DNA of 64,000 nucleotides from Lactobacillus sp. GTDB taxonomy: Bacteria > Bacillota > Bacilli > Lactobacillales > Lactobacillaceae. The translations under genes were made by a program, and so were the position numbers. Positions 16,853 through 24,734 of the stretch are shown here, in pieces. Each line of letters opens with the position of its first letter. Within the stretch, counting starts at the first letter, position 1. The notes under the pieces are model-generated. The model was not told the DNA's origin. It saw only the letters and a program-made list of their open reading frames with translations, and ran no database searches. The stretch is taken from positions 1 to 64,000 of the forward strand of contig JAKVKU010000002.1 in NCBI GenBank assembly GCA_022484695.1, in the 5' to 3' direction.

Positions 16853-17905
16853 TTATTTGTGATAAATTTGATCAAAGGTGCCACCATCGGCAAAGTGCTT
16901 GGCCGTGGTTTTGGCCCAGCCCCCAAAGAGGGGATCGTTGATGTTGATCAAATTTACCTTCGGAAATTGTTTTTGAAATTCTTTGGCAACGGTGGGATCC
17001 GTGGGCCGGTAGAAGTTTTCGGCGGCTAAACGTTGCCCGGTTTTGGTGTAGAGGTAATTGATGTAGCCGGTGGCGACTTTGCGGGTTCCCCGCTGGTCCA
17101 CGGTTTTGTCCACCACCGCCACGGATGGTTCAGCTTTCATACTGATGCTGGGGGTAACGATTTGGTATTGGCCGGGATGTTGTTTCAAAGTCAAAAGGGC
17201 TTCGTTTTCCCAGGCCACCAACACGTCGCCTTGTTTATTTTGCACAAAGGTGGTGGTGGCATCGCGGGTGCCAGAATCTAGCACCGTGACATTTTGATAA
17301 AGCTGTTTCATAAATTGTTTGATTTGCGTGGTGTCATGATCGTACTTCTTATCAGCATAGGCCCAAGCGGCTAAATAGTTCCAGCGGGCCCCCCCAGAGG
17401 TTTTCGGATTGGGGGAAATCACTTGCATGCCGGGGCGAATTAGGTCGTCCCAGTCCTTGATGTTTTTAGGATTGTCCTTGCGTACCAGTAAGACGATGGT
17501 GGAGGTATAAGGTGCTGCGTTATCCGGGAACTTTTTTTGCCAACCGGATTGAATCAAGCCGGCATTTTGAATACTGGTGATATCCGGATCTAAGGCTAAG
17601 GTCACCACATCGGCTTGGTTACCTTCGATGACGGAATTGGCTTGCTTACCGCTACCGCCATTGGACAGATCCACGTTAACTTTTTGGCCGGTTTTAGCCT
17701 GCCAGTATTTTTGAAAGGCTTTGTCAAATTGTAAGTAGAACTCCCGGGTGGGGTCATAAGACACATTGGTGATGGTCACGGTGTTGCTGGTGGCCTGGGC
17801 CTGGCGTTCTTGATGCCGGTAAAAGAGCCAGTAACTACAGACAAGGATCACCGTGATTGTAATGCCGAGAATTTTTTTCAGTGGGCGTTTTTTGGGCTGG
17901 GCCAT
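16853..17905 (-). CDS. sbp: Sulfate-binding protein, membrane-anchored (Sbp type)
   Basis: This is the substrate-binding component, 350 aa. NVSYDPTREFYLQFDKAF, NGGSGKQANSVIEGNQADVVTLALD and NPKTSGGARWNYLAAWAYA are the sulfate-contact regions of the Sbp/CysP family. The N terminus is basic followed by one hydrophobic helix (about residues 12-27); no convincing lipobox is present, so it seems held by an uncleaved or signal-type helix rather than a lipid. It is the first gene of the operon, with the T-box terminator 36 bases upstream and AAAGGAGGTGGCC before the ATG. Confidence 0.92.
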   Translation of the reverse strand: MAQPKKRPLKKILGITITVILVCSYWLFYRHQERQAQATSNTVTITNVSYDPTREFYLQFDKAFQKYWQAKTGQKVNVDLSNGGSGKQANSVIEGNQADVVTLALDPDITSIQNAGLIQSGWQKKFPDNAAPYTSTIVLLVRKDNPKNIKDWDDLIRPGMQVISPNPKTSGGARWNYLAAWAYADKKYDHDTTQIKQFMKQLYQNVTVLDSGTRDATTTFVQNKQGDVLVAWENEALLTLKQHPGQYQIVTPSISMKAEPSVAVVDKTVDQRGTRKVATGYINYLYTKTGQRLAAENFYRPTDPTVAKEFQKQFPKVNLININDPLFGGWAKTTAKHFADGGTFDQIYHK

Positions 17906-17940
17906 GGGGCCACCTCCTTTTTAGATTTGAAAAATGTGCG

Positions 17941-18172
17941 AAAAAAGCGCCCTTTCGTATTCGAAAGGGCGCTTGTGCACGGTACCACCTTAATTTGAAT
18001 CGATCAAAGTGCGGACCGATTCCTTATGATCACAGTAACGCGTGGACGTTGACTGTTTAACAAAGGCTCACAGTCAAATGACTCTAAAGACCATCTTCAC
18101 ATTTACCACTGTGCCTCTTTTCAGCTTCCCGAGGTTCTCTGACCAGTTTTAAAACGCTACTCATCTTTTCAA
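17941..18172 (-). promoter_or_regulatory. T-box riboswitch, predicted tRNA-Met specific
   Basis: On the minus strand the leader has all T-box parts. Stem I has an AGTA loop motif and a distal AGAGA. The specifier loop is GTGAAGATGG, followed by TCTTT closing against AAAGA. A GAATCG/CGATTC stem III follows. The T-box core AGGTGGTACCG lies at 17980-17990, and a terminator of 13 paired bases (GCGCCCTTTCG arms) ends in six T at 17941-17974. Reading GAA-G-ATG-G places the specifier AUG at 18092-18094. The bulge UGGU requires discriminator base A, which fits tRNA-Met and not tRNA-Cys, tRNA-Asp, tRNA-Gly or tRNA-Trp. Uncharged tRNA-Met would thus allow read-through into the sulfate operon. Confidence 0.88.
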
Positions 18173-18182
18173 TGTCAAATTA

Positions 18183-18230
18183 AGTATGTAATTTAATATG
18201 CATACTAACGGGTATTAGACTGAGATACAA
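18183..18230 (-). promoter_or_regulatory. Sulfate operon promoter and dyad
   Basis: On the minus strand TTGTAT (18225-18230) and TAGTAT (18202-18207) are 17 bases apart. An inverted repeat, AGTATG and CATACT (18183-18188 and 18201-18206), covers the -10 and start region and is a candidate operator for the adjacent LysR protein or another regulator. Confidence 0.5.
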
Positions 18231-18336
18231 GGTAAAGCCAATAGTTATTTTTTATCATGAGAGGTGTTTATCATTGTTTTATCATCAAAAAGCAAGGTTT
18301 AAAAGTCCCGGTCTTAAAGGGATTTGGGGTAGATAG

Positions 18337-19245
18337 TTATTTTCTATCAGGTGCCTTAGGAAAGAAGGTTTTTAAGGCCGCCACGAAGTCTGTGGCGATG
18401 GGAGACAAGGCTTGGTCGGGATGTTTCAGTAAAATCATGCGATTTTTGGTGGCGGGTATCAGGGGGCGCAGGGTCAGACCTTGCTTTTCTGGGTCGGTCA
18501 ATATGCCGGAACCGGAACCGTAGGCATCAGTTTGGCTGACGATTTTACTTAAGGTAGCCCGATCACTGGTGGCGATCACCGCCCCGGTGGTGGGGGGATC
18601 TAGGGGATCTTCGGCAATTTCTGAATACGCCGTATCCTGGGTAAAGCGGACTTGGGGATAGGGGGCTAAGTCTTCCAAAGTCAGGGCTTCTTTTTCCGCC
18701 AGGGGGTGGTGGGTACTGAGAAAGATATGGGTCTCAAAGGTCCCCAGTTCTTCAAAAATCAATTTATTTTGATCAAATAACATCAATAAGCGGGACTGAT
18801 TGCCGTCATTGATGAATAAAATACCAATCTCACTGCGATATTGGGCCACATCCCGAATGGCATTTAAGGTGGTGCTTTCAAAGACCCGCAGGTACTGGTA
18901 ATCGGGATACTTTGGTAAAATTCGGGTCAAAGCTGCGGCGATAAAATCATAGTGTTGGCCGGCAATGGAGAAATGGCGGTCCTGTTCGGCTTTGTTGGTA
19001 AAGGTATTACTGAGGCTGCTGACGGCATGGAGGATGCGCCGGGCTTGCTGGACAAATTCCGTACCGGCGGGGGTCAAAAAGTTACCCTGGGTGGTGCGTT
19101 TGAATAATTCGATGTTTAATTCCTTCTCCAGTTCCGAGATACTGTGGGAGAGGGTGGGTTGGGTGATATATAATTTTTTAGCTGCGGCCCGAAAGCTTTG
19201 ATTATCCACCACGGCTAGGACATAACGCATTTGTTGTAGGTTCAT
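18337..19245 (-). CDS. LysR-family regulator (CysB/CmbR-like), probable sulfur regulator
   Basis: This LysR-type protein (302 aa) has an N-terminal winged helix (MNLQQMRYVLAVVDNQSF, then AAKKLYITQPTLSHSI) and a two-lobed effector domain with GILFINDGN. The ATG at 19245 is chosen for its MNLQQ start with GAGGT at a normal distance. The gene lies directly upstream of the sulfate operon leader and divergent from the NADP reductase, so it probably controls both. Related regulators in lactic acid bacteria respond to O-acetylserine and control sulfur amino acid genes; that role here is inferred. Confidence 0.85.
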   Translation of the reverse strand: MNLQQMRYVLAVVDNQSFRAAAKKLYITQPTLSHSISELEKELNIELFKRTTQGNFLTPAGTEFVQQARRILHAVSSLSNTFTNKAEQDRHFSIAGQHYDFIAAALTRILPKYPDYQYLRVFESTTLNAIRDVAQYRSEIGILFINDGNQSRLLMLFDQNKLIFEELGTFETHIFLSTHHPLAEKEALTLEDLAPYPQVRFTQDTAYSEIAEDPLDPPTTGAVIATSDRATLSKIVSQTDAYGSGSGILTDPEKQGLTLRPLIPATKNRMILLKHPDQALSPIATDFVAALKTFFPKAPDRK

Positions 19246-19308
19246 GGACATTGACCTCACATGTTTTGATTTGTAGTTTTAGCTAGCATAGGGGTAGTTT
19301 CCGTTGCG

Positions 19309-19367
19309 TGTCAAGTTTAGTAAAAAAAACGGTTTGACTTGACATTAGAAAATGATGATGATATTTT
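19309..19367 (+). promoter_or_regulatory. Promoter of NADP reductase with inverted repeat
   Basis: TTGACA (19339-19344) and TATTTT (19362-19367) are 17 bases apart. TGTCAAG (19309-19315) and CTTGACA (19338-19344) form an inverted repeat ending on the -35 box, a likely LysR operator in this divergent 159-base region. Confidence 0.6.
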
Positions 19368-19404
19368 TAATCACAACTCAATTTAAAAGACTAGGAGGCT
19401 GAAT

Positions 19405-20400
19405 ATGCAACAGGAAACACATTTATACGACGTAACAGTAATCGGTGGGGGCCCCACCGGCATGTTTGCCGCCTTTTATGCGCGGATGCGCAACTTAGAT
19501 GTTCAGATCATTGAAAGCTTGCCGGAATTGGGCGGCCAAGTGGCGGCCTTGTATCCGGAAAAAATTATCAACGATGTGGCTGGTACTGGAGCGGTTACCG
19601 GGGCGGAATTGATCGCCAATTTACAAAGCCAACTGGGCCAATTTTCCGATGGCCTGAACCTGGCTTGTGGTGAAACGGTCACTGGCTTAAAACGTCTGGA
19701 AGATGGGACTTTTAACTTGACCACCACCAAACGCCAAACCCACACTCGTAGTGTTCTGGTGGCCATTGGCGGCGGAGCCTTTGCCCCTCGGCCCCTGGCA
19801 GTGGCTTATGATAAGGCCTTAGAAGGCCAGCAAATTCGTTATTTTGTCAAAAATCTACAAGACTTCGCCGGCAAGACCGTAGCCATTGCTGGGGGCGGGG
19901 ATTCCGCGGTGGATTGGGCGCTAGCCTTAGAACCCGTGGCAGCGGAAGTTCATTTGATCCATCGCCGTCAACAATTCCGGGGCTTGGAGTCTAGCGTGGC
20001 CCAACTGCAAGCTTCTTCCGTGGTTTTAGAAACACCTTATAACATCACTGGGGTTGTTGCTAAAGATGCCGGGCTACACATCGATTTACAAGTGGCTAAA
20101 GGCGAAGACCAACGTCAATTAGCCGTGGATACGCTGCTCGTGAATTATGGCTTTGTTTCCGATAACTCCTTGCTCAAAGCTTGGGGCTTACCTTTGGAAC
20201 GCCGGGCCCTAATTGTGGATGCCAACATGGAGACTGAAATTCCGGGTATTTATGGCATCGGGGATGCGGTGACCTATCCGGGCAAAGTGAAGTTGATTGC
20301 TGCCGGTTTTGGTGAAGCACCCAGTGCCATCAACCATTTGGCCACCGAACTTTATCCTGAACGCAAGCAACCACTGCACAGCACTTCCATCAGTGCTTAA
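19405..20400 (+). CDS. Ferredoxin/flavodoxin--NADP+ reductase, thioredoxin-reductase-like type
   Basis: This 331-residue flavoprotein has an N-terminal FAD motif GGGPTG (residues 14-19), an NADP motif GGGDSA (near 160) and the HRRQQFRG segment expected to bind the NADP 2'-phosphate. It lacks the redox CxxC of thioredoxin reductases, which identifies the type-2 ferredoxin-NADP reductase of Firmicutes. AGGAGG precedes the ATG. It is divergent from lysR and the sulfate operon and can pass NADPH electrons to the flavodoxin and so to CysI, and perhaps to AprBA. Many lactobacilli also carry a general copy of this enzyme, so the sulfur role rests on context. Confidence 0.88.
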   Translation: MQQETHLYDVTVIGGGPTGMFAAFYARMRNLDVQIIESLPELGGQVAALYPEKIINDVAGTGAVTGAELIANLQSQLGQFSDGLNLACGETVTGLKRLEDGTFNLTTTKRQTHTRSVLVAIGGGAFAPRPLAVAYDKALEGQQIRYFVKNLQDFAGKTVAIAGGGDSAVDWALALEPVAAEVHLIHRRQQFRGLESSVAQLQASSVVLETPYNITGVVAKDAGLHIDLQVAKGEDQRQLAVDTLLVNYGFVSDNSLLKAWGLPLERRALIVDANMETEIPGIYGIGDAVTYPGKVKLIAAGFGEAPSAINHLATELYPERKQPLHSTSISA

Positions 20401-20411
20401 AACCATGAATT

Positions 20412-20446
20412 TAGACGTTAACGACACCGTTAAGGTCTATTTTTTT
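20412..20446 (+). terminator. Terminator of NADP reductase gene
   Basis: TAGACGTTAACG pairs with CGTTAAGGTCTA (one internal G/G mismatch), followed by seven T. Confidence 0.85.
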
Positions 20447-20509
20447 AACCAAAAACAGGCTAATTTTTTGAAGGACATCAAAATAATTATGCGATGTGAA
20501 ACAAAATAA

Positions 20510-20539
20510 TTGATTGTAGTGTAAGCGCTACCTTATAAT
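20510..20539 (+). promoter_or_regulatory. Promoter with cre site in the spacer
   Basis: TTGATT (20510-20515) and TATAAT (20534-20539) are 18 bases apart. The spacer ends in TGTAAGCGCTACCT (20520-20533), which matches the cre consensus at about 12 of 14 positions, so CcpA would block RNA polymerase. It now drives tnpB and probably, through it, ald. The rest of 20447-20724 holds no other recognisable gene; it may contain the left end of the tnpB element. Confidence 0.65.
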
Positions 20540-20724
20540 GAAGGCGGTTAACCACTAGCTTTATGAGCGCTATTTTCAAAGAATTATCAAAGGGAATTTG
20601 AAATGACAATTTCTTGTACTTGGTCCAACTGGTTAGTAGTGAATTTTACTTCAAATTTTTGAGCACGAAAGAAGACAAACACATATTCGATACGGTATCC
20701 TTAGAGCATAAGGAGGTGGATCGA

Positions 20725-21927
20725 ATGCCGGTCAAAACTCACAAAATCAGATGCTATCCTAATGCTGAAATGCGCACTGTTATCGCGGAGCTGACGGACT
20801 ACAACCGTTTCTGTTGGAACCAGGGTTTAGCAACATGGAATGACATGTATGAAGCTTCTCTTGTCATGGATGATAAGAAATTGCGGCCCAGTGAGCACAG
20901 TGTGCGCAACGAGTTAGTGCAGAACAAAGCTGACTGGCAGTATCAGCGGTCCGCCCGCGTGCTCCAAACCGCTATCCATCGTCTTCATCAAGCCTGGCTG
21001 AATTTCTTTAATCCCAATATGCCGGATGCCCGCAAGCCCAAATTTCACAGTAAGCGGGATCCAAAGCAAAGTTTTACAACGGATCGGGCAACTATTCACG
21101 GCAAGTTCCTAACGCTGGATCGTCCCCATGGGGCCAAGCACCACTTTACTGCTATCAGGCTTGCTGAAACTTTGCGTTTTTCCGGCGTCATCAAAACCGT
21201 GACGATAACCAAGCGCGGTAACAAGTTTTATGCCAGTATCGCTGTTTCAGTTGCAGATACGCTACGGCCAGCTTTTTACGAAAGTTGGGATATTGGTGGC
21301 ATTGATCTCAACGTAGGACATATAAACTGGAATGATGGCGAAGTCAATACCTTCACGCCGCGGATGGCCGTACTACATCAACGAGTCAAAGTTTATCAAA
21401 AACGTTTGGCCCGGAAACGACGGGAGAATCCCAAGCATTTTCGGTCTAAGAACTACCAACGAATCCAGGCTAAGCTGAACCGGACTTACCAAAAGATTAA
21501 TGCTTTACAGGATGACCTGATCCATAAGTTCAGCCAGCAAATCACCCAAGCTTATGCTGTGCTTTGTCTGGAGGACCTCAACGTTCGTGGCATGCAGATG
21601 GCCAAGAACAAGGTCAAAAATCTGCAGCGCAGTCTCTTTCGTCGCTTACGCACGGCGATCGAGTACAAAGCCGCTTGGCAGCATCAACACGTGGTGATCG
21701 CGGACCGCTTCTTTCCGTCCACCCAGCGCTGTTCAAACTGTGGTTTCATCAAAACTACCGACAGTTATGGCGGCAAGATGACACTTCGAGGCGACAGCAT
21801 CTACCACGAACATGACACTTACCGTTGTTACGAGTGTGGCATGGTCATGAATCGTGATGAGAATGCCGTACAAAATTTAATTGCATATGCGGTGGGGCTT
21901 CCACCGGAGCGGGCAACCGTTCATTGA
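20725..21927 (+). CDS. tnpB: TnpB, IS605/IS1341-type RNA-guided nuclease
   Basis: TnpB proteins are RNA-guided RuvC nucleases encoded by IS200/IS605 elements. The 400-residue protein starts at the ATG at 20725 behind AAGGAGGTG. The RuvC acidic residues are all present: D194 in GGIDLN, E283 in CLEDLNV and D378 in MNRDENA. A zinc finger with CSNCG and CYECG lies between the last two. No TnpA transposase gene accompanies it, so mobility would need TnpA in trans. The intact triad argues for an active nuclease and against a nuclease-dead TldR-type repressor. The element lies between a cre promoter and ald. Confidence 0.92.
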   Translation: MPVKTHKIRCYPNAEMRTVIAELTDYNRFCWNQGLATWNDMYEASLVMDDKKLRPSEHSVRNELVQNKADWQYQRSARVLQTAIHRLHQAWLNFFNPNMPDARKPKFHSKRDPKQSFTTDRATIHGKFLTLDRPHGAKHHFTAIRLAETLRFSGVIKTVTITKRGNKFYASIAVSVADTLRPAFYESWDIGGIDLNVGHINWNDGEVNTFTPRMAVLHQRVKVYQKRLARKRRENPKHFRSKNYQRIQAKLNRTYQKINALQDDLIHKFSQQITQAYAVLCLEDLNVRGMQMAKNKVKNLQRSLFRRLRTAIEYKAAWQHQHVVIADRFFPSTQRCSNCGFIKTTDSYGGKMTLRGDSIYHEHDTYRCYECGMVMNRDENAVQNLIAYAVGLPPERATVH

Positions 21928-22030
21928 TGATTCTCCAGTCGGTCACTGTCCCAACTGACTTGTTCAGACGGGGGAATATCGGCGTTTACGAAATCGACTA
22001 ACCATTGTCCTCTTAATGGTCTAAATCTTA
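21880..22030 (+). ncRNA. Candidate omega-RNA and right end of the tnpB element
   Basis: In TnpB systems the guide RNA scaffold overlaps the end of tnpB and the element right end. Here the 3' end of the gene and the following ~100 bases contain consecutive hairpins, GGTGG-GGCTT-CCACC at about 21891-21905 and ACCATT-N8-AATGGT (near 21993-22012), the latter resembling a terminal element hairpin. The exact end, and so the guide sequence that would follow, cannot be set from one copy. Confidence 0.35.
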
Positions 22031-22089
22031 ATCATCATGGACCAGATGTGGATACATTTGGGGACATTTTTGAAAGCAGGATAATTGCG

Positions 22090-23217
22090 ATGAAAATTGG
22101 TATTCCTAAAGAAATCAAGAATAACGAAAACCGGGTGGGGATTACCCCAACTGGTGTGATGAATCTCGTCAAGGTGGGGCAAACTGTCCTGGTGGAAAAA
22201 GACGCAGGCACCAAGGCCGGCTACTTAGACCAAGCCTATCTGGACGCCGGGGCCCAATTAGTGTCGGCGGCGCAAGTTTGGGCAGCAGAAATGGTGATCA
22301 AGGTCAAGGAACCATTGGCTTCTGAGTATCACTACTTTAGACCAGGTTTGATTATCTATACCTACTTACATTTGGCACCCAACCCAGCATTGACCCAAGC
22401 CTTATTGGCCGCCCATGTCACCGCTGTTGGCTATGAAACCATGGTGGGCCCTGATGGTGGCCTACCGGCGCTAGCCCCCATGAGTGAAGTGGCCGGGCGA
22501 ATGTCCATGATCATCGGCGCCCAATTTTTACAAGAACAGTATGGCGGCAAGGGCCTATTACTCCCCGGGGTACCCGGTGTCCGGTCCGCCAAGGTCACCG
22601 TAATCGGTGGCGGCACAGTTGGCTTTAATTCTGCGAAAACAGCCTTAGGAATGGGAGCAGATGTGACCATTTTGGATATTAATCCTAAGGTCTTGGCTAA
22701 TATTGACAACTTATTTGACGGCCGCATCAAGACCTTATTCTCTAACCATGGCAATATCGCCGCCCAAGTTCAAAATGCCGATGTGGTGGTGGGGGCCGTT
22801 TTGATCCCCGGCGCCACGGCACCAACCTTGGTCACCGAAGACATGATTGCCAGCATGGATCCAGGTTCGGTCATCATTGATATTCCCATTGACCAGGGCG
22901 GTATTTTTGAGACCACGGACCATGCCAGCACCTTTGATGATCCCGTTTATGTGAAACACGGGGTCTTGCATTATGCCGTGGCCAATATTCCTGGGGCAGT
23001 ACCTCAAACGGCCACGGATGCTTTGACCAGCGTGACCATCCCCTATGCCAGCCAAATTGCCACGGAAGGCATTGAAGGCGCCGCGCACAATCCCACCATT
23101 TTAACCGGGATCAACACCTTTGCCGGCCAAGTGACCAACGAAGCCGTGGCCACCAGTGAAGGGCTAACTTATGTGCCTTTTCACGACTTAGATAGTGCCC
23201 TACAACACAACGCGTAA
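22090..23217 (+). CDS. ald: Alanine dehydrogenase
   Basis: Ald interconverts pyruvate plus ammonia with L-alanine, using NADH. The 375-residue protein begins MKIGIPKEIKNNENRVG, the family hallmark, and shows KVKEP, the Rossmann motif VIGGGTVGFNSAK and D-I-P-I-D-Q-G-G near the NAD site. The start at 22090 is set by homology of the N terminus; the ribosome site, AGGAT, is weak. It is followed by a terminator and then by an amino acid permease. Its natural promoter appears to be the cre promoter 1.5 kb upstream, separated by the tnpB element. Confidence 0.94.
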   Translation: MKIGIPKEIKNNENRVGITPTGVMNLVKVGQTVLVEKDAGTKAGYLDQAYLDAGAQLVSAAQVWAAEMVIKVKEPLASEYHYFRPGLIIYTYLHLAPNPALTQALLAAHVTAVGYETMVGPDGGLPALAPMSEVAGRMSMIIGAQFLQEQYGGKGLLLPGVPGVRSAKVTVIGGGTVGFNSAKTALGMGADVTILDINPKVLANIDNLFDGRIKTLFSNHGNIAAQVQNADVVVGAVLIPGATAPTLVTEDMIASMDPGSVIIDIPIDQGGIFETTDHASTFDDPVYVKHGVLHYAVANIPGAVPQTATDALTSVTIPYASQIATEGIEGAAHNPTILTGINTFAGQVTNEAVATSEGLTYVPFHDLDSALQHNA

Positions 23218-23244
23218 ACGGACATCGCTTAAAAATGATCAACA

Positions 23245-23290
23245 AGCCTGCTATTGCCGACTAAAAATTTGCAATGGGAGGCTTTTGTTT
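23245..23290 (+). terminator. ald terminator
   Basis: AGCCT..ATTGC pairs with GCAAT..AGGCT, then TTTTGTTTTG. It lies just before the ribosome site of the following permease gene. Confidence 0.65.
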
Positions 23291-23307
23291 TGATGAAAGG
23301 AGTGGCT

Positions 23308-24708
23308 ATGATGGCTGATTCAGGCAGTGATCAAACCCTGCAACGAAGTCTGAAGAATCGCCACGTGCAGTTGATCGCCATTGGCGGCACCATTGGAACC
23401 GGGTTGTTTCTAGGGGCCGGCAAGTCCATCAGTTATGCCGGGCCATCGATTATCCTGGCTTATTTGATCACCGGCTTAGTGATCTTTTTTTTGATGCGGG
23501 CTTTAGGAGAATTATTACTTTCAAATTTAAATTATCGCTCTTACGTGGAATTTATTCGCCATTACCTGGGGGAAACCTGGGGCTTTGTGGCCGGGTGGAC
23601 CTATTGGTTTTGTTGGGTGGTGCTGGCCATGTCCGAAGTCACCGCCGTGGGGTTATATATCAAATTTTGGTTTCCAAATGTCCCCCAGTGGATCCCCGGC
23701 TTATTTCTACTAGGTTTGTTATTGGTCATGAATTTAATTACCGTGGAAGCTTTTGGGGAAGCGGAGTTTTGGTTTGCCTTGATCAAAATCGTTGCCATTA
23801 TCTTATTGATCGTGGTGGGGTTGTATATGGTCATCACGAACTTCAAAACCAGCGCCGGTCACGCTAGCTTTGGCAATTTAGTGAATTATGGCGGTATTTT
23901 CCCCCAGGGGGCTCGAGGGTTCTTCAATGCCTTTCAGATGGTGGTTTTTAGTTTCGTGGGAATTGAATTGGTGGGGATCATGGCTTCAGAAACCAAAGAT
24001 CCTAATAAAGTTTTACCAAAGGCCATTAATCATATTCCCATCCGAATTATTCTCTTTTACGTGGGCGCCCTATTGGTAATCATTGCCATCTTCCCTTGGA
24101 ATCGGGTCTTGCCCGACCGCAGCCCCTTTGTGATGGTCTTTGAAAACGTGGGCATTCACGCGGCGGCGGATATCATCAACTTAGTGGTGATCACCGCGGC
24201 GGCGTCAGCTTGTAATAGTTCGATTTTTAGTACTGGGCGTATGCTTTATTCTTTGATGCACGATACCCAGTCGAATTTATTGGCACCTTTGAGTAAATTG
24301 ACCAAACACCACGTGCCCGGACCCGCGTTGAACTTTTCAGCGTTAGTGATCGCCTTGGCCGTGTTGTTAAACATCTTCATTCCAGATTCGGTCTTTGTGT
24401 TGATCACCAGTATTGCCACCACTAGCTTTTTGTTCATCTGGGCCAGCATTATCCTGACTCACCTGCGCTATAAACACACGGACCTGGCAGCCCAAAGTAA
24501 ATTTAGAGCGCCGTTTTATCCCGTTTCAGACTATTTAGTATTGGCCTTTTTGTTAATGGTCTTGATCGTCCTAGTGGCCAATGGGGAAACGGTCCCCGCT
24601 ACGATTGCCACGTTTATCTGGCTGGGCTTGATGTTTTTACTGGGTCTGGGGCACACCCGCAAGTTGAAACGGGAAAAACACTTAAAAACTGAATTGAAAA
24701 AACCTTGA
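23308..24708 (+). CDS. APC-family amino acid permease (AAT group)
   Basis: This 466-residue transporter has twelve hydrophobic helices. The start RHVQLIAIGGTIGTGLFLGAGKSI is the signature of the AAT group of H+-coupled amino acid symporters, which includes CycA (D-Ala, D-Ser, Gly) and AnsP. Position next to ald makes alanine or glycine a reasonable substrate, but this is only context. The ATG at 23308 follows AAAGGAG; a second ATG three bases later is equally possible. The end of the gene carries the terminator of the oppositely transcribed yitT-like gene. Confidence 0.87.
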   Translation: MMADSGSDQTLQRSLKNRHVQLIAIGGTIGTGLFLGAGKSISYAGPSIILAYLITGLVIFFLMRALGELLLSNLNYRSYVEFIRHYLGETWGFVAGWTYWFCWVVLAMSEVTAVGLYIKFWFPNVPQWIPGLFLLGLLLVMNLITVEAFGEAEFWFALIKIVAIILLIVVGLYMVITNFKTSAGHASFGNLVNYGGIFPQGARGFFNAFQMVVFSFVGIELVGIMASETKDPNKVLPKAINHIPIRIILFYVGALLVIIAIFPWNRVLPDRSPFVMVFENVGIHAAADIINLVVITAAASACNSSIFSTGRMLYSLMHDTQSNLLAPLSKLTKHHVPGPALNFSALVIALAVLLNIFIPDSVFVLITSIATTSFLFIWASIILTHLRYKHTDLAAQSKFRAPFYPVSDYLVLAFLLMVLIVLVANGETVPATIATFIWLGLMFLLGLGHTRKLKREKHLKTELKKP

Positions 24709-24722
24709 GCATAAGCTCAAGG
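24694..24722 (-). terminator. Terminator of YitT-family gene
   Basis: CCTTGAGC pairs with GCTCAAGG and is followed by six T on the minus strand. It lies across the permease stop codon. Confidence 0.7.
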
Positions 24723-24734
24723 CTGGGGTAAGTG

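Noticed and set aside
17977-18172. Cysteine T-box (specifier UGC)
   Set aside because: No UGC is present at the specifier position and the UGGU bulge would not pair with the U discriminator of tRNA-Cys.
20725-21927. TnpB as a nuclease-dead (TldR-like) repressor of ald
   Set aside because: All three RuvC acidic residues and the zinc finger are present, so the protein is probably an active nuclease.
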